A DNA stretch of 64,000 bases from Microbacterium sp. 11MF (GCF_000383475.1 NZ_KB911460.1:62001-126000), one strand, 5' to 3'. Counted from the stretch's first letter, positions 52,906 through 61,336 are shown. The notes: a model not told the origin generated them from the letters alone. Program-made: numbers and translations.

Positions 52906-53262
52906 GTGACGGACGAGACTGACCCATGGGGGCTCGACGACCTCGACGGCATCGCGAACACCCTCATCACGCACCGCATCGGCGAGTGGGAGGTCATGAT
53001 CGGCGGTGGGCCCGACAGGTACGTCCTCACTGCGCAGAACCCGTCGGGAACGCGCATCGTCAACGCGATCTCGCCGGCCGCCACGGCGACGGAGGACGAC
53101 GACGAGGACGATGACGACACGATCGATCTGACCGTCGGAGACCAGGCGATCGACTACCCCCGCGAGTACGTGCTCGATCGCAGCGAAGTGCTGGACGCCA
53201 TCGAGGACCTCCACACCGGGCAGTTTCCGACCGACCGATGGGGCATCACGGGCGACGCCTGA
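52906..53262 (+). CDS. Imm1-like acidic protein
   Basis: 118 aa. Seen: EWEVMIGGGPDRYVLTAQNPSG, a run of Asp and Glu (about 68-78), and the C-terminal EYVLDRSEVLDAIEDLHTGQFPTDRWGI. The last part recalls the Imm1 immunity family ending (leucine-rich helix, TGxxP, W). No toxin gene is next to it. GTG at 52906 is 6 nt after CATAAT (52894-52899), so leaderless. The family link is tentative. Confidence 0.65.
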   Translation: MTDETDPWGLDDLDGIANTLITHRIGEWEVMIGGGPDRYVLTAQNPSGTRIVNAISPAATATEDDDEDDDDTIDLTVGDQAIDYPREYVLDRSEVLDAIEDLHTGQFPTDRWGITGDA

Positions 53263-53265
53263 CCC

Positions 53266-53775
53266 TCACGGGTTGCACGCCGCGCACGTCGCGGGGTCTG
53301 CGGCCGAGACCGCCCGGGTCCGCAGCTCGCGCTCGTCGCACGCAGCGCACCCGTGGACGTCCGCGCTGATCTGAGCGGTCGGCTCACCGCACGCCGCGCA
53401 GGGGACGCCGCGCCGCACGTCCACGAGCCCGAACCCCGGGCATCCGCAGGAGTGCCGCCCTCATCCACGACAGGCGGCGGAGCGTGCGCGCCGGTAGTCC
53501 GGGTTGAGGTGCCCACAGAGGTCCGGTTCGAGGACGACGGGTCCGCGGCGCACCAGCGCGAGAACGGATGCCTCGGCTTGCAGTCCCTTCCACAGCTGAC
53601 CCTCGCTCCGCGCGAAGACAGCCTGGTGCGGAAAGCGATGCGAGCGAGATATCCGCACCAGCTGCTCACATTCGACCGTCCGCGCCGGCGCGACATTCGC
53701 GTGCGTACGGCGGCCCTGCGAGACGTGGATGCCGCGGCTGAGGTCGACGAACACGGCCACCTCTTCGTGCACCAT
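53266..53775 (-). pseudogene. Cys-rich reading frame interrupted by an in-frame TGA
   Basis: Frame starting at ATG 53775 (MVHEEVAVFVDLSRG, GGAGG ten nt upstream) runs to a TGA at 53463-53461. It continues in the same frame for 64 more codons rich in Cys (SCGCPG, PCAACGE, GCAACDE, TCAACNP) to a TGA at 53268. Three CAAC knuckles and a CGC give a zinc-ribbon look. Both halves show normal GC-rich codon use. It is divergent from the CstR-like gene, and the operator lies between them. Unrecognised family. Options are a nonsense mutation (TGG to TGA), two separate genes, or recoding. No selenocysteine genes are seen here. Confidence 0.4.
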
Positions 53776-53796
53776 CGGCCCGAAGCCTCCAAAGTA

Positions 53797-53815
53797 ATAC
53801 CCAGGGGGGTATAGT
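53797..53815 (+). promoter_or_regulatory. CsoR/CstR-type operator at the cstR-like promoter
   Basis: ATACCCAGGGGGGTAT (53797-53812) runs into TATAGT (53810-53815), the -10 of the downstream regulator gene. It also lies 22 bp before the start of the divergent Cys-rich frame. It differs from the element at 1124-1139 in one base only. Confidence 0.75.
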
Positions 53816-53850
53816 GAGTGGCACTTCGACGAGAACGAGAGGATGCCGAC

Positions 53851-54144
53851 ATGGATGAGGCTGCACAGGTCGGCGATCCGGTCACGCACGATGCCGAGGC
53901 GAAGCGCAAGGTGGTCAATCGCCTCAAGCGCGCGCAGGGCCAGCTCGCCGCAGTGATCACCGCGGTCGAGGGGGATGCCTCGTGTCGCGACGTCGTCCAG
54001 CAGCTCGCCGCCGTGTCCAAAGCGCTCGATCGAGCCGGGTTCCTTGTCATCTCGACGGCGTTGCGCGAGTGCCTGACCGACCCCGACGGATCCGCCGACC
54101 TGGACCCCGACGAGTTGGAGAAGCTCTTCCTCTCCCTGGCCTGA
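53851..54144 (+). CDS. CstR-like regulator (CsoR/RcnR family)
   Basis: 97-aa all-helical repressor of the CsoR/RcnR family. Seen: KRKVVNRLKRAQGQLAAVITAVEGDASCRDVVQQLAAVSKALDRAGFLVISTALRECL, with Cys45 and Cys74, spaced 29 apart as in CsoR and CstR. The position of the copper-binding His of CsoR (25 residues after the first Cys) is Ala70. Loss of that His with both Cys kept is the CstR pattern, so persulfide sensing is more likely than Cu(I). ATG at 53851 follows GAGAGGA. Probable targets are itself, the divergent frame, and the flavoprotein at 1-1113. Confidence 0.88.
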   Translation: MDEAAQVGDPVTHDAEAKRKVVNRLKRAQGQLAAVITAVEGDASCRDVVQQLAAVSKALDRAGFLVISTALRECLTDPDGSADLDPDELEKLFLSLA

Positions 54145-54168
54145 TCGACCCGCCGACGCCGGGACCTC

Positions 54169-54212
54169 TTGACGCCCGGCATCCGTTGCCCTAACGTACA
54201 ACCAAATGGTTG
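54169..54212 (+). promoter_or_regulatory. arsR-family promoter with operator over the start codon
   Basis: TTGACG (54169-54174), 17-nt spacer, TAACGT (54192-54197), then the palindrome CAACCA-AA-TGGTTG (54199-54212), which contains the ATG at 54206. Transcription would begin at or next to the start codon, so the mRNA is leaderless and the repressor site covers +1. Confidence 0.75.
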
Positions 54213-54547
54213 CACAAACGGAGCTCAGCGATGAACAGATCGACCGCGTCTTCCACGCCCTGGCGACGGCGACGCGGCGCGACATCCTGCGTCGCACGCT
54301 CGAACGCGAGCAGTCCGTCTCCGCGCTCGCCGCGGACTACGACATGTCGTTCGCAGCCGTCCAGAAGCACGTCGCCGTGCTGGAGGCGGCGGAACTGGTC
54401 GTCAAGCGCGCCGAGGGCCGCGAGCGTCTCGTCCGAGCGGACCCCGACATGATCGCCCGCGCCCGTGCGCTGCTCGGCCGCTACGAAGACCTCTGGCGCT
54501 CCCGCGTCGACCGACTCGACGCACTGCTGGCCGAGCCCGAGAACTGA
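54206..54547 (+). CDS. ArsR-family regulator paired with SRPBCC protein
   Basis: 113-aa winged-helix repressor. Seen: DRVFHALATATRRDILRRTLEREQSVSALAADYDMSFAAVQKHVAVLEAAELVVKRAEGRERLVRADPD (residues 13-81), the subtype that pairs with AHSA1/SRPBCC genes. No metal-binding Cys is present, so it is not a metal sensor. It lies 22 bp before the SRPBCC gene, and both are expected to be repressed at the palindrome covering its own start codon. Confidence 0.92.
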   Translation: MVAQTELSDEQIDRVFHALATATRRDILRRTLEREQSVSALAADYDMSFAAVQKHVAVLEAAELVVKRAEGRERLVRADPDMIARARALLGRYEDLWRSRVDRLDALLAEPEN

Positions 54548-54569
54548 CCGATCCACGAAGGAGTGAGAC

Positions 54570-55538
54570 ATGCCCGTCACCGACATCACCACCGACACCG
54601 AGAACCTCACCATGACGCTCACGGCCGACGTCGACGCCCCCGTCGACCGGCTGTGGCGTGCGTTCACGCAGCCGCGACAGCTCGAGCGGTTCTGGGGCCC
54701 TCCCGGGTGGCCGGCCACCTTCACCGCCTTCGACTTCACGGTCGGCGGTCACGCGCACTACGCGATGACGAGCCCGACGGGCGAGACCTCCCGCGGCACG
54801 TGGGAGTTTCTCGCGATCGACGAGGGCCGCGGCTTCGAGGTCCTCGACGCGTTCGCCGACGAGAACGGCGAGCCGCTCGCCGAGTTCCCGTCCATGCGGA
54901 TGCGCTTCTCGTTCGACGAGACCGCGACCGGTTCGCGGCTCTCGAACATCACGTACTTCACCTCGGTCGAGGCGCTCGAGCAGGTCGTCGCGATGGGCGC
55001 CGTCGAGGGGTCGCGCCTGGCGATGAGCCAGCTCGACACCGTGCTCCACGACCTGCGCGACTGGTTCCAGGGCAGGGGGACGAACGTCGAGCTGCTCGAC
55101 GACGTCCACGTCCGCATCACCCGCCTCGTCGACGGTCCGCGCGAGCTCGTGTGGCGCGCTCACAACGATCCCGACCTGATGAAGAAGTGGATGCTGGGGC
55201 CCGACGGGTGGTCGATGGTCGAGTGCGTCGTCGGCCAGCACTATCGGACGGTGTGGGAACAGGACGGTCAACCCGAGACACGCTTCGGCTTCGAGGGCGA
55301 GACCCTGCTCCTCGACGAGCCGCGCCGTTCGGTCAGCACCGAGAAGATGATCGGCATGGAGGGTCCGTCGACGACGAACGACCTGCAGTTCTACGAGGAG
55401 GACGGCGCGACGCTGCTGACGCTCCTCATCGAGTACCCCGACAAAGAGACCCGCGACATGATCCTCGCCACCGGCATGGCCGACGGCATGGAAGCGTCCT
55501 ACGCTCGACTCGAGCGCGAGGTGCTGCAGGCGGCGTGA
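54570..55538 (+). CDS. Tandem SRPBCC (AHSA1-like) domain protein
   Basis: 322 aa made of two START-like hydrophobic-pocket domains. Domain 1, residues about 12-150: LTADVDAPVDRLWRAFTQPRQLERFWGPPGWPATFTAFDFTVGGHAHYAM. Domain 2, about 170-320: VHVRITRLVDGPRELVWRAHNDPDLMKKWMLGPDGWSM. Most relatives have one domain, so this is an internal duplication or fusion. Probably binds or detoxifies a small hydrophobic compound. Ligand unknown. ATG at 54570 follows AAGGAGTGAG. Confidence 0.9.
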   Translation: MPVTDITTDTENLTMTLTADVDAPVDRLWRAFTQPRQLERFWGPPGWPATFTAFDFTVGGHAHYAMTSPTGETSRGTWEFLAIDEGRGFEVLDAFADENGEPLAEFPSMRMRFSFDETATGSRLSNITYFTSVEALEQVVAMGAVEGSRLAMSQLDTVLHDLRDWFQGRGTNVELLDDVHVRITRLVDGPRELVWRAHNDPDLMKKWMLGPDGWSMVECVVGQHYRTVWEQDGQPETRFGFEGETLLLDEPRRSVSTEKMIGMEGPSTTNDLQFYEEDGATLLTLLIEYPDKETRDMILATGMADGMEASYARLEREVLQAA

Positions 55539-55552
55539 CGCGCCTCCGAGAC

Positions 55553-55592
55553 GACGCCCTCGTCCGCCGGCTCAGGCCCGGGCGAGGGCGTC
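55553..55592. terminator. Hairpin between SRPBCC and sufU genes
   Basis: Perfect 10-bp stem GACGCCCTCG / CGAGGGCGTC with a 20-nt loop. It starts 15 nt after the SRPBCC stop and includes the last codons and stop of the convergent sufU. Could end transcription from both sides. Confidence 0.55.
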
Positions 55593-56033
55593 CTCGAGTG
55601 CGACCCACGCGAGCATCGCGCACTTGACGCGGGCCGAGAACTTCGACACCCCCGACAACGCTGCGGCGTCGGCGAAGGTCTCCTCGTCGAGCGGGATCGT
55701 GCCGCGCGAGCGCAGCGCTTCGCGGAACCCGTCGATGAGCTTCACGGCGTCCTCGCGCGGCAGGCCGGCGTCGCCGCCGTCCTCCTCGATCAGCGCGGCG
55801 AGCATCGACGCGGACGCCTGCGAGATCGAGCAGCCCGAGCCCTCCCACGACAGGTCGACGATGCGCTCACCGGCCTCGTCGACGCGCACCCGCAGGGTGA
55901 TGTCGTCGCCGCACATCGGGTTGTGCTGGTGCGAGCTCGCCGTGCGGCCCTCTTCCGGAGTCAGGCCCTGCCCGTGGGGGTGCTTCGAGTGGTCCAGGAT
56001 GAGCTCCTGGTACAGCGAGTCGAGACCGTTCAT
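55572..56033 (-). CDS. sufU: Iron-sulfur assembly protein SufU
   Basis: 153-aa zinc-dependent sulfurtransferase that accepts persulfide sulfur from SufS for Fe-S cluster assembly. Seen: LYQELILDHSKHPHGQG, then NPMCGDDITLRVRV with Cys41 and Asp43, WEGSGCSISQASASML with Cys68, the SufU-specific insertion (about residues 80-125), and VKCAMLAW near the C-terminus with the third Cys. ATG at 56033 overlaps the sufS stop (ATGA). Confidence 0.95.
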   Translation of the reverse strand: MNGLDSLYQELILDHSKHPHGQGLTPEEGRTASSHQHNPMCGDDITLRVRVDEAGERIVDLSWEGSGCSISQASASMLAALIEEDGGDAGLPREDAVKLIDGFREALRSRGTIPLDEETFADAAALSGVSKFSARVKCAMLAWVALEDALARA

Positions 56034-57325
56034 TCGTTCACTCCGAAGTAGGACCGGATGCCGCCGACGGCATCGATCAGGGCATCGACATCGGCGTCGG
56101 TGTTGTACAGGGCGGCCGAGGCGCGGACGGATGCCGTCACGCCGAACCGTCGGTGCAGGGGAGCGGCGCAGTGGTGTCCGACGCGGACGGCGATGCCCTG
56201 CGCATCGAGGAACTGGCCGGCGTCGTGCGCGTGCACGCCGTCGACGACGAAGCTCCAGAGGCCCACGCGCTCGGCGCCCTCGGCGTCTCCGAGCAGACGG
56301 ATGCCGGGGATGTCGACGAGCCCTTCGCGCATCCGGGCCGCGAGCCGGGCCTCGTGCGCGTGGACGGCGGTGATGCCGGCATCCTCCAGGTACGACACGG
56401 CGGCCGCGAGGCCGATCGCGGGACCGATCGGCTGCGTGCCCGCCTCGAACCGCTGCGGCGGCGGCAGGTAGCCGGCCTCGTCGAGCGTCACGGTCGTGAT
56501 CATCGACCCGCCGGTGAGGAACGGCGGCAGCGCCTCGAGCACGTCGCTGCGGCCGTACAGGCCGCCGACGCCGTACGGGCCGAGCATCTTGTGCCCGCTG
56601 AACACGGCGAGATCGACGCCCATGGCGGGCAGGTCGAGCCGCATGTGCGGCGCCGACTGACAGGCGTCGAGCACCGTCAGCGCTCCGACCTCCTGCGCGA
56701 GGGCGACGATCTCGGCGACCGGGTTCACGATCCCGAGCACGTTCGACACGTGCGAGAACGCGACGATCCGCGTGCGCTCGCCGATGATCTGCGCGGCGGC
56801 ATCCAGGTCGAGCCGGCCGTCGTCCTGGACGGGGATGTGTCGCAGCACGGCGCCGGTGCGCGCGGCGAGCTCCTGCCACGGGATGAGGTTCGCGTGGTGC
56901 TCGGCCTCCGTCGCGACGATCTCGTCACCGGGCTGCAGCGCGAACCGAGCGGATGCCGGTGCCCCCCGCCCGAGCGTCGCGTTGCCGATCGAGTAGGCCA
57001 CGAGGTTGAGCCCCTGCGTCGCACCGCTCGTCCAGGCGAGATGCTCCTCGCGGGCGCCGACGAAGCGCGCGACGGTGGCCCGGGCATCCTCGAACAGGTC
57101 GGTCGCCTCGGCGGCGAGCGTGTGCGCACCGCGGTGGACGGCGGCATTGCTGCGGGTGAGGAAGTCGTATTCGGCCTGCAGCACCTGACGCGGCTTCTGG
57201 CTCGTCGCAGCGGAGTCGAGGTACACGAACGGATGCCCGTTGACCTCCTGCTGGAGGATCGGGAAGTCCTCGCGCAACCGGGTGGCGTCGAGCGTGGCGG
57301 GCTCGGACAGGGCGGGAGAAGTCAC
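56030..57325 (-). CDS. sufS: Cysteine desulfurase SufS
   Basis: 431-aa PLP enzyme that takes sulfur from cysteine. Seen: YLDSAATSQKPRQVLQA, NAAVHRGAHTLAAEAT, TEAEHHANLIPWQ, PLP-Lys in FSGHKMLGPYGVGGLYG and the catalytic Cys in VRVGHHCAAPLHRRFG (about residue 375), the group II desulfurase loop. GTG at 57325 is 6 nt after minus-strand TAGCCT, with AGAGGGG in between, so it may be leaderless. Forms a two-gene sufS-sufU operon. The sufBCD genes are not in this window. Confidence 0.96.
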   Translation of the reverse strand: MTSPALSEPATLDATRLREDFPILQQEVNGHPFVYLDSAATSQKPRQVLQAEYDFLTRSNAAVHRGAHTLAAEATDLFEDARATVARFVGAREEHLAWTSGATQGLNLVAYSIGNATLGRGAPASARFALQPGDEIVATEAEHHANLIPWQELAARTGAVLRHIPVQDDGRLDLDAAAQIIGERTRIVAFSHVSNVLGIVNPVAEIVALAQEVGALTVLDACQSAPHMRLDLPAMGVDLAVFSGHKMLGPYGVGGLYGRSDVLEALPPFLTGGSMITTVTLDEAGYLPPPQRFEAGTQPIGPAIGLAAAVSYLEDAGITAVHAHEARLAARMREGLVDIPGIRLLGDAEGAERVGLWSFVVDGVHAHDAGQFLDAQGIAVRVGHHCAAPLHRRFGVTASVRASAALYNTDADVDALIDAVGGIRSYFGVNE

Positions 57326-57375
57326 CCCTCTAGGCTACGCCGGTGGCGGGTCACCGGGTCGGCCGGCCGGGTCGG

Positions 57376-58122
57376 TCAGAAGTCGTAGTACGGACGGTAG
57401 GAGATCGACACGACCGTTTCGTCCGCGGGGTCGGTGTCGACCCAGGGTGAGTACCCGTCGAGCTCTCCGTTCTCCCCCGCCCCGTCGGCGCGGTCGATGG
57501 CGAAGAAGAAGCGCGGCTCGCCGTCCGGCATCGCGAGCTCCTTGTCCGGTCCGAGGGCGCGGACCTCGTCGGCGGTCAGGCCGATCGCCAGGTCGAACTC
57601 GGGCGTCACGGTGACGCCGTCCACGGCCTGGCCCGTCATCGTCACGTACGACGGGATGGAGTACTCGTCCCGGGACTTCCCGCCCTCGGTCGGGATCATG
57701 TCGAAGTAGGTGAAGCCGTCCCACGTGTACGACGTGTAGTCGGGGAAGTGCGTGCCGTCGCCTTCGTAGACCGACTCCGACGGCTCCGAACCGAACGCGT
57801 CGGTGAGCGCGGACACCGCGCCGGCGGCATCGTCGCGCCAGCCGTAGGCGAAGAGCTCCGACCCGTCGTCGGCGACGATCGTGAAGCCGTCCTCACCCAG
57901 CGCGACGTCGCTCGCCGTCGGTTCCTCCGCCTCGGTCGGCGTCGGGCTGGGCGCGACGGACGGAGTGGATGCCTCGGGCGTCGGTGACCCGGGCGCAGGG
58001 GCGGCAGCGGGTGCCGGCATCCGATTCATCAGGAGGACGATCGCGACGACGGCGGCGATCGCGAGCGCGCCCGCCAAGGTCAGCAACGGGATGAGGTTGC
58101 GGGGGCGGCGGGACTCGGCCAT
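57376..58122 (-). CDS. Membrane-anchored protein, unknown (paralogue of 61330-62145)
   Basis: 248 aa. Seen: basic N-terminus, one helix LIPLLTLAGALAIAAVVAIVLL (residues 10-31), a Pro/Thr/Ser/Ala-rich stalk (33-70), then an outer domain with DGFTIVADDGSELFAYGWRDDAAGAVSALTDAFGSEP, SYTWDGFTYFDMIP and YVTMTGQAVDGVTVTPEFDLAIGLTADEVRALGP. The protein at 61330-62145 has the same order of elements. Function unknown. Confidence 0.78.
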   Translation of the reverse strand: MAESRRPRNLIPLLTLAGALAIAAVVAIVLLMNRMPAPAAAPAPGSPTPEASTPSVAPSPTPTEAEEPTASDVALGEDGFTIVADDGSELFAYGWRDDAAGAVSALTDAFGSEPSESVYEGDGTHFPDYTSYTWDGFTYFDMIPTEGGKSRDEYSIPSYVTMTGQAVDGVTVTPEFDLAIGLTADEVRALGPDKELAMPDGEPRFFFAIDRADGAGENGELDGYSPWVDTDPADETVVSISYRPYYDF

Positions 58123-58157
58123 GCCGTCATCGTCGCAGGGCGACCGTCATAACTCCA

Positions 58158-60209
58158 TCAGTTGTCGGAATGCTCCACCAAACCGTAATGACGCTGGTCG
58201 ATCCGGCCGCCGCGGTCGTCGCCGGGGAGCGGGCGCGAGCGCCGGCCGTAGACGATCTCGGACGAGTCGAGCAGCCACGGCACGAGGGTCACGGTCACGC
58301 CGTGGACCATCATCAGCTGCTGCGCGATGCGCCGCGCACGACGATTGTGCAGCGGCGTCTCCCACCAATGGCCCACGATGTACTGCGGCAGGTAGACGGT
58401 GACGACCGACGGCCCGTGCTTCTCGCGGTACTTCTCGATGAACCCGATCAGCGGAGACGCGTAGTGACGGTAGGGCGAGTCGACGACGACGAGGGGCACC
58501 GGCATCCGGTGATACTCCCAATCGGCCTTCAGCTCGGCGATGTCGTCGGAGGTGACCGCGACGTGGACGGCGAGCGTCTTCTCGTGCTTGGCGGCGAGGG
58601 CGTAGTCGATCGCCTTCGCGACGGGCTTCTGCAGTTTGCCGACCAGGATGATCGCGAGGTCGCCCGACGAGCCGTACTTGACCGTGTCGTCCATCTCGAT
58701 CTCGTGCTCGACGTCGCGGTAGTACCGGTTGACGCCGATCATGAGGAACGCGAGGACGGGCATGGCGAGGAAGACGAGCCAAGCTCCGTGGGTGAACTTC
58801 GTCACCGTCACGATCGCGAGGACCGCGACGGTGAACGCCGCGCCGACGGTGTTGATGACGAGGCCCGAGTACGCCGCGCGCCGCTCGGGGGTGTTCCCCT
58901 TCAGCAGCTTCAGTTCACGCCGCCAGTGGCGGACCATGCCGATCTGGCCCAGGGAGAACGACACGAACACACCGATGATGTAGAGCTGGATGAGGGTCGT
59001 CAGGTTGGCCTGGAAGACCACGAGGATCGCGATGGCCGCGCCGCCGAGGATCAGCATCCCGTTCGAGAAGACGAGACGGTCGCCGCGCGAGTTCAGCGCC
59101 TTCGGCGCGTAGCTGTCGCGGGCGAGGACCGAGCCGAGGAGGGGGAACCCGTTGAACGCCGTGTTGGCGGCGAGCAGCAGGACGCACGCCGTCGCCGCCT
59201 GGATGATGAAGAAGAAGATCGAATCGCCGCCGAACGTCGCCGCCGCGACCTGCGCCATGAGGCTCGGCTGGGGGCCCGACGCGCAGTCGAACCCGATGAG
59301 CGAGCACGGGTTCTCGGCGTAGTGGACGTTCGCGACCAGGGCGAGCGTCGTGAGTCCGGCGAAGAGCACGATCGCGATCCCGCCCATGAGCACCAGGGTC
59401 GTCTGCGCGTTCTTGACCTTCGGGGCGCGGAAGGCGGGCACGCCGTTGCTCACGGCCTCGACACCGGTGAGGGCGGAGCATCCGCTCGAGAAGGCGCGCA
59501 GCAGCAGCAGGACGAAGGCGACCTGCGACAGGCTCTCGGGCTCGACCGTGTACGCCGCGCTCGACGCGACCGGCGCGTCACCCATCAGCCAGCGGAACAG
59601 TCCGGTGCCGATCATGACGGCGACCGAGCCGATGAAGACGTACGTCGGGATCGCGAACGCCTGCGAGGCTTCGCGGACGCCGCGCAGGTTCACAATGACC
59701 AGCAGGATGACGAAGCCCACCGCGAGCTCGACGCGCCACGGGTCGAGGACGGGGAGCGCGGAGATGATGTTGTCGACACCCGACGACACCGAGACGGCGA
59801 CGGTCAGGACGTAGTCGACGAGGAGCGCCGACCCGACGACCACACCCGCCTTCTCGCCGAGGTTGGTGCGGGCGACCTCGTAGTCGCCACCGCCCGACGG
59901 ATAGGCCTTGATGAGCTGCCGGTAGCTGAGCACGACGACGATGAGGAGCACGACGACGGCCGCAGCCACCGGGGGCGCGAAGGCCATGAACGCGGTGCCG
60001 CCGATGAGCAGGATCATCAGCAGTTCCTGCGGTGCGTAGGCCACCGACGAGAGCGCGTCGGAGGCGAAGATCGGCAGCGCGCGCTTCTTCGGCAGCAGCT
60101 GCGCGTCGAGCTTCTCGGAGTCGAGCGGCTCACCGATCAGCATCCGTTTGACGGCGGGGGAGGAGGCCGCGTTCGGATCGCGGCTGTCAGTGGTCACGGC
60201 GGGCGACAT
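58158..60209 (-). CDS. KimA-like APC-family potassium importer
   Basis: 683-aa amino acid-polyamine-cation superfamily transporter closely resembling Bacillus KimA, a proton-coupled high-affinity K+ importer inhibited by c-di-AMP. Seen: MLIGEPLDSEKL, KRALPIFASDALSSVAYAPQELLMIL, LSYRQLIKAYPSGGGDYEVARTNLGEKAGVVVGSALLVDYVLTVAVSVSSG, LRAFSSGCSALTGVEAVSNGVPAF and LAANTAFNGFPLLGSVLARD, with 12 helices. A cytosolic C-terminal domain follows (about 520-680, VHVAVTSDDIAELKADWEYHRM), where KimA binds c-di-AMP. ATG at 60209 follows GGGAGG. Confidence 0.88.
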   Translation of the reverse strand: MSPAVTTDSRDPNAASSPAVKRMLIGEPLDSEKLDAQLLPKKRALPIFASDALSSVAYAPQELLMILLIGGTAFMAFAPPVAAAVVVLLIVVVLSYRQLIKAYPSGGGDYEVARTNLGEKAGVVVGSALLVDYVLTVAVSVSSGVDNIISALPVLDPWRVELAVGFVILLVIVNLRGVREASQAFAIPTYVFIGSVAVMIGTGLFRWLMGDAPVASSAAYTVEPESLSQVAFVLLLLRAFSSGCSALTGVEAVSNGVPAFRAPKVKNAQTTLVLMGGIAIVLFAGLTTLALVANVHYAENPCSLIGFDCASGPQPSLMAQVAAATFGGDSIFFFIIQAATACVLLLAANTAFNGFPLLGSVLARDSYAPKALNSRGDRLVFSNGMLILGGAAIAILVVFQANLTTLIQLYIIGVFVSFSLGQIGMVRHWRRELKLLKGNTPERRAAYSGLVINTVGAAFTVAVLAIVTVTKFTHGAWLVFLAMPVLAFLMIGVNRYYRDVEHEIEMDDTVKYGSSGDLAIILVGKLQKPVAKAIDYALAAKHEKTLAVHVAVTSDDIAELKADWEYHRMPVPLVVVDSPYRHYASPLIGFIEKYREKHGPSVVTVYLPQYIVGHWWETPLHNRRARRIAQQLMMVHGVTVTLVPWLLDSSEIVYGRRSRPLPGDDRGGRIDQRHYGLVEHSDN

Positions 60210-60271
60210 TACGCCTCCCGCGAACCCGCCGCAACGCGGGCGGGTCGCGCCGTGTTCCCTAGACTCGCGCC

Positions 60272-61336
60272 ATGAGTGGACAGGTCTTCCCCGCGGTCGT
60301 CGCGATCCTCTTCGGCGCGGTGGCGGGGCTGGTCCTCCTCGTGCCCGTCGTCGCCCTCAGCTACCGTCGCCGGGGCCGCCTCAGCGTCGGCCGTTTGGGG
60401 TTCTGGGCGGCATCCCTCGTCTACTTCCTGGCGATCTGGAGTTACACCCTCCTCCCGATCCCCGCCTCGGACGATTACCGGTGCGCGGGTGCCGTCCTGT
60501 CGCTCGCGCCGACCGTCGACGACGTCGTGGGGGCGTTCGCCGACGGGTCGCCCCTCACCGACGTCCGACTGCTGCAGGTCGTCTTCAACGTCCTCCTCTT
60601 CGTCCCCCTCGGCTTCCTCATCCGGGTCGTGGGGCGCCGCGGCATCGTCCTCGGGGTGCTGGCGGGGCTCGTGCTGTCGCTGTTCATCGAGACGACCCAG
60701 CTGACCGGCGTCTGGGGGATCTTCCCGTGCGGCTACCGCCTCTTCGACGTCGGCGACCTGCTGACCAACACGCTCGGAGCCCTCATCGGGTCGGTGCTCG
60801 GGCTCATCGTCCCGGCGCGGCTCCGCGGCGTCGAGAAGGCAGCGGATGCCGGGGCTCCCCGCCCCGTCACGCGCGGACGTCGCCTCCTCGGCGCCGTCTG
60901 CGACCTGGTGGGTACGGCCATCCTGGCCGGGGCCGCGGGCACGGTCGTGCAGTTGTTCCTGCAGTTCGCGCTCCGACGTGAGGACCTCGTGTCGGACGGG
61001 GTCATCGCCGACGTCGCGTCGGGATGGGTGCCGATCGTGGTCTGGCTCGGCGTGACCCTCGCGACGGGACGCACGGTCGGCGATCTGTGCGTCGAGCTGA
61101 GCTACGACGGCGGGCGGTTCCCCGAGCCGGTGGGCCGCCTGCTCCGCTTCGCGGGCGGGATCGGCGGCTACCTCCTGCTCGGCGAGCTCGGGGCCGTCGG
61201 CGGCATCCTCGTCGTCGCGTTCGTCGTGACGTGGCTCGTGCTGCTGTTCGCGACGCCTGCAGGGCGCGGCCTACCGGGCGTTGTCAGCGGCCGTCAGCTC
61301 GTCGACGCGCGTGCGAGCGAGCCGGTCGCTCACTGA
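60272..61336 (+). CDS. VanZ-like and RDD domain membrane protein
   Basis: 354 aa with two membrane modules. VanZ-like part, residues 1-185: LVYFLAIWSYTLLPIP, LLQVVFNVLLFVPLGFLIRVVG, LSLFIETTQLTGVWG and FDVGDLLTNTLGALIG. RDD part, about 205-345: RRLLGAVCDLVGTAILAG, with the family Asp but R/D changes elsewhere, and TVGDLCVEL. VanZ proteins give low-level glycopeptide tolerance in some hosts. The role here is unknown. ATG at 60272 is 6 nt after TAGACT (60260-60265), so leaderless. Convergent with the next gene, overlapping by 7 bp. Confidence 0.88.
   Translation: MSGQVFPAVVAILFGAVAGLVLLVPVVALSYRRRGRLSVGRLGFWAASLVYFLAIWSYTLLPIPASDDYRCAGAVLSLAPTVDDVVGAFADGSPLTDVRLLQVVFNVLLFVPLGFLIRVVGRRGIVLGVLAGLVLSLFIETTQLTGVWGIFPCGYRLFDVGDLLTNTLGALIGSVLGLIVPARLRGVEKAADAGAPRPVTRGRRLLGAVCDLVGTAILAGAAGTVVQLFLQFALRREDLVSDGVIADVASGWVPIVVWLGVTLATGRTVGDLCVELSYDGGRFPEPVGRLLRFAGGIGGYLLLGELGAVGGILVVAFVVTWLVLLFATPAGRGLPGVVSGRQLVDARASEPVAH

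Noticed and set aside
53400-53470. Selenocysteine insertion at the TGA at 53461
   Set aside because: A GCCC/GGGC hairpin can be drawn after the TGA, but it does not resemble a bacterial SECIS loop I can name, and no sel gene is in the window. Kept only as an alternative in the finding.
53353-53814. Plus-strand 153-codon frame opposite the Cys-rich gene
   Set aside because: No Shine-Dalgarno or -10 box and no domain. Its end runs into the CstR operator. The minus-strand frame has a good start signal and Cys motifs.
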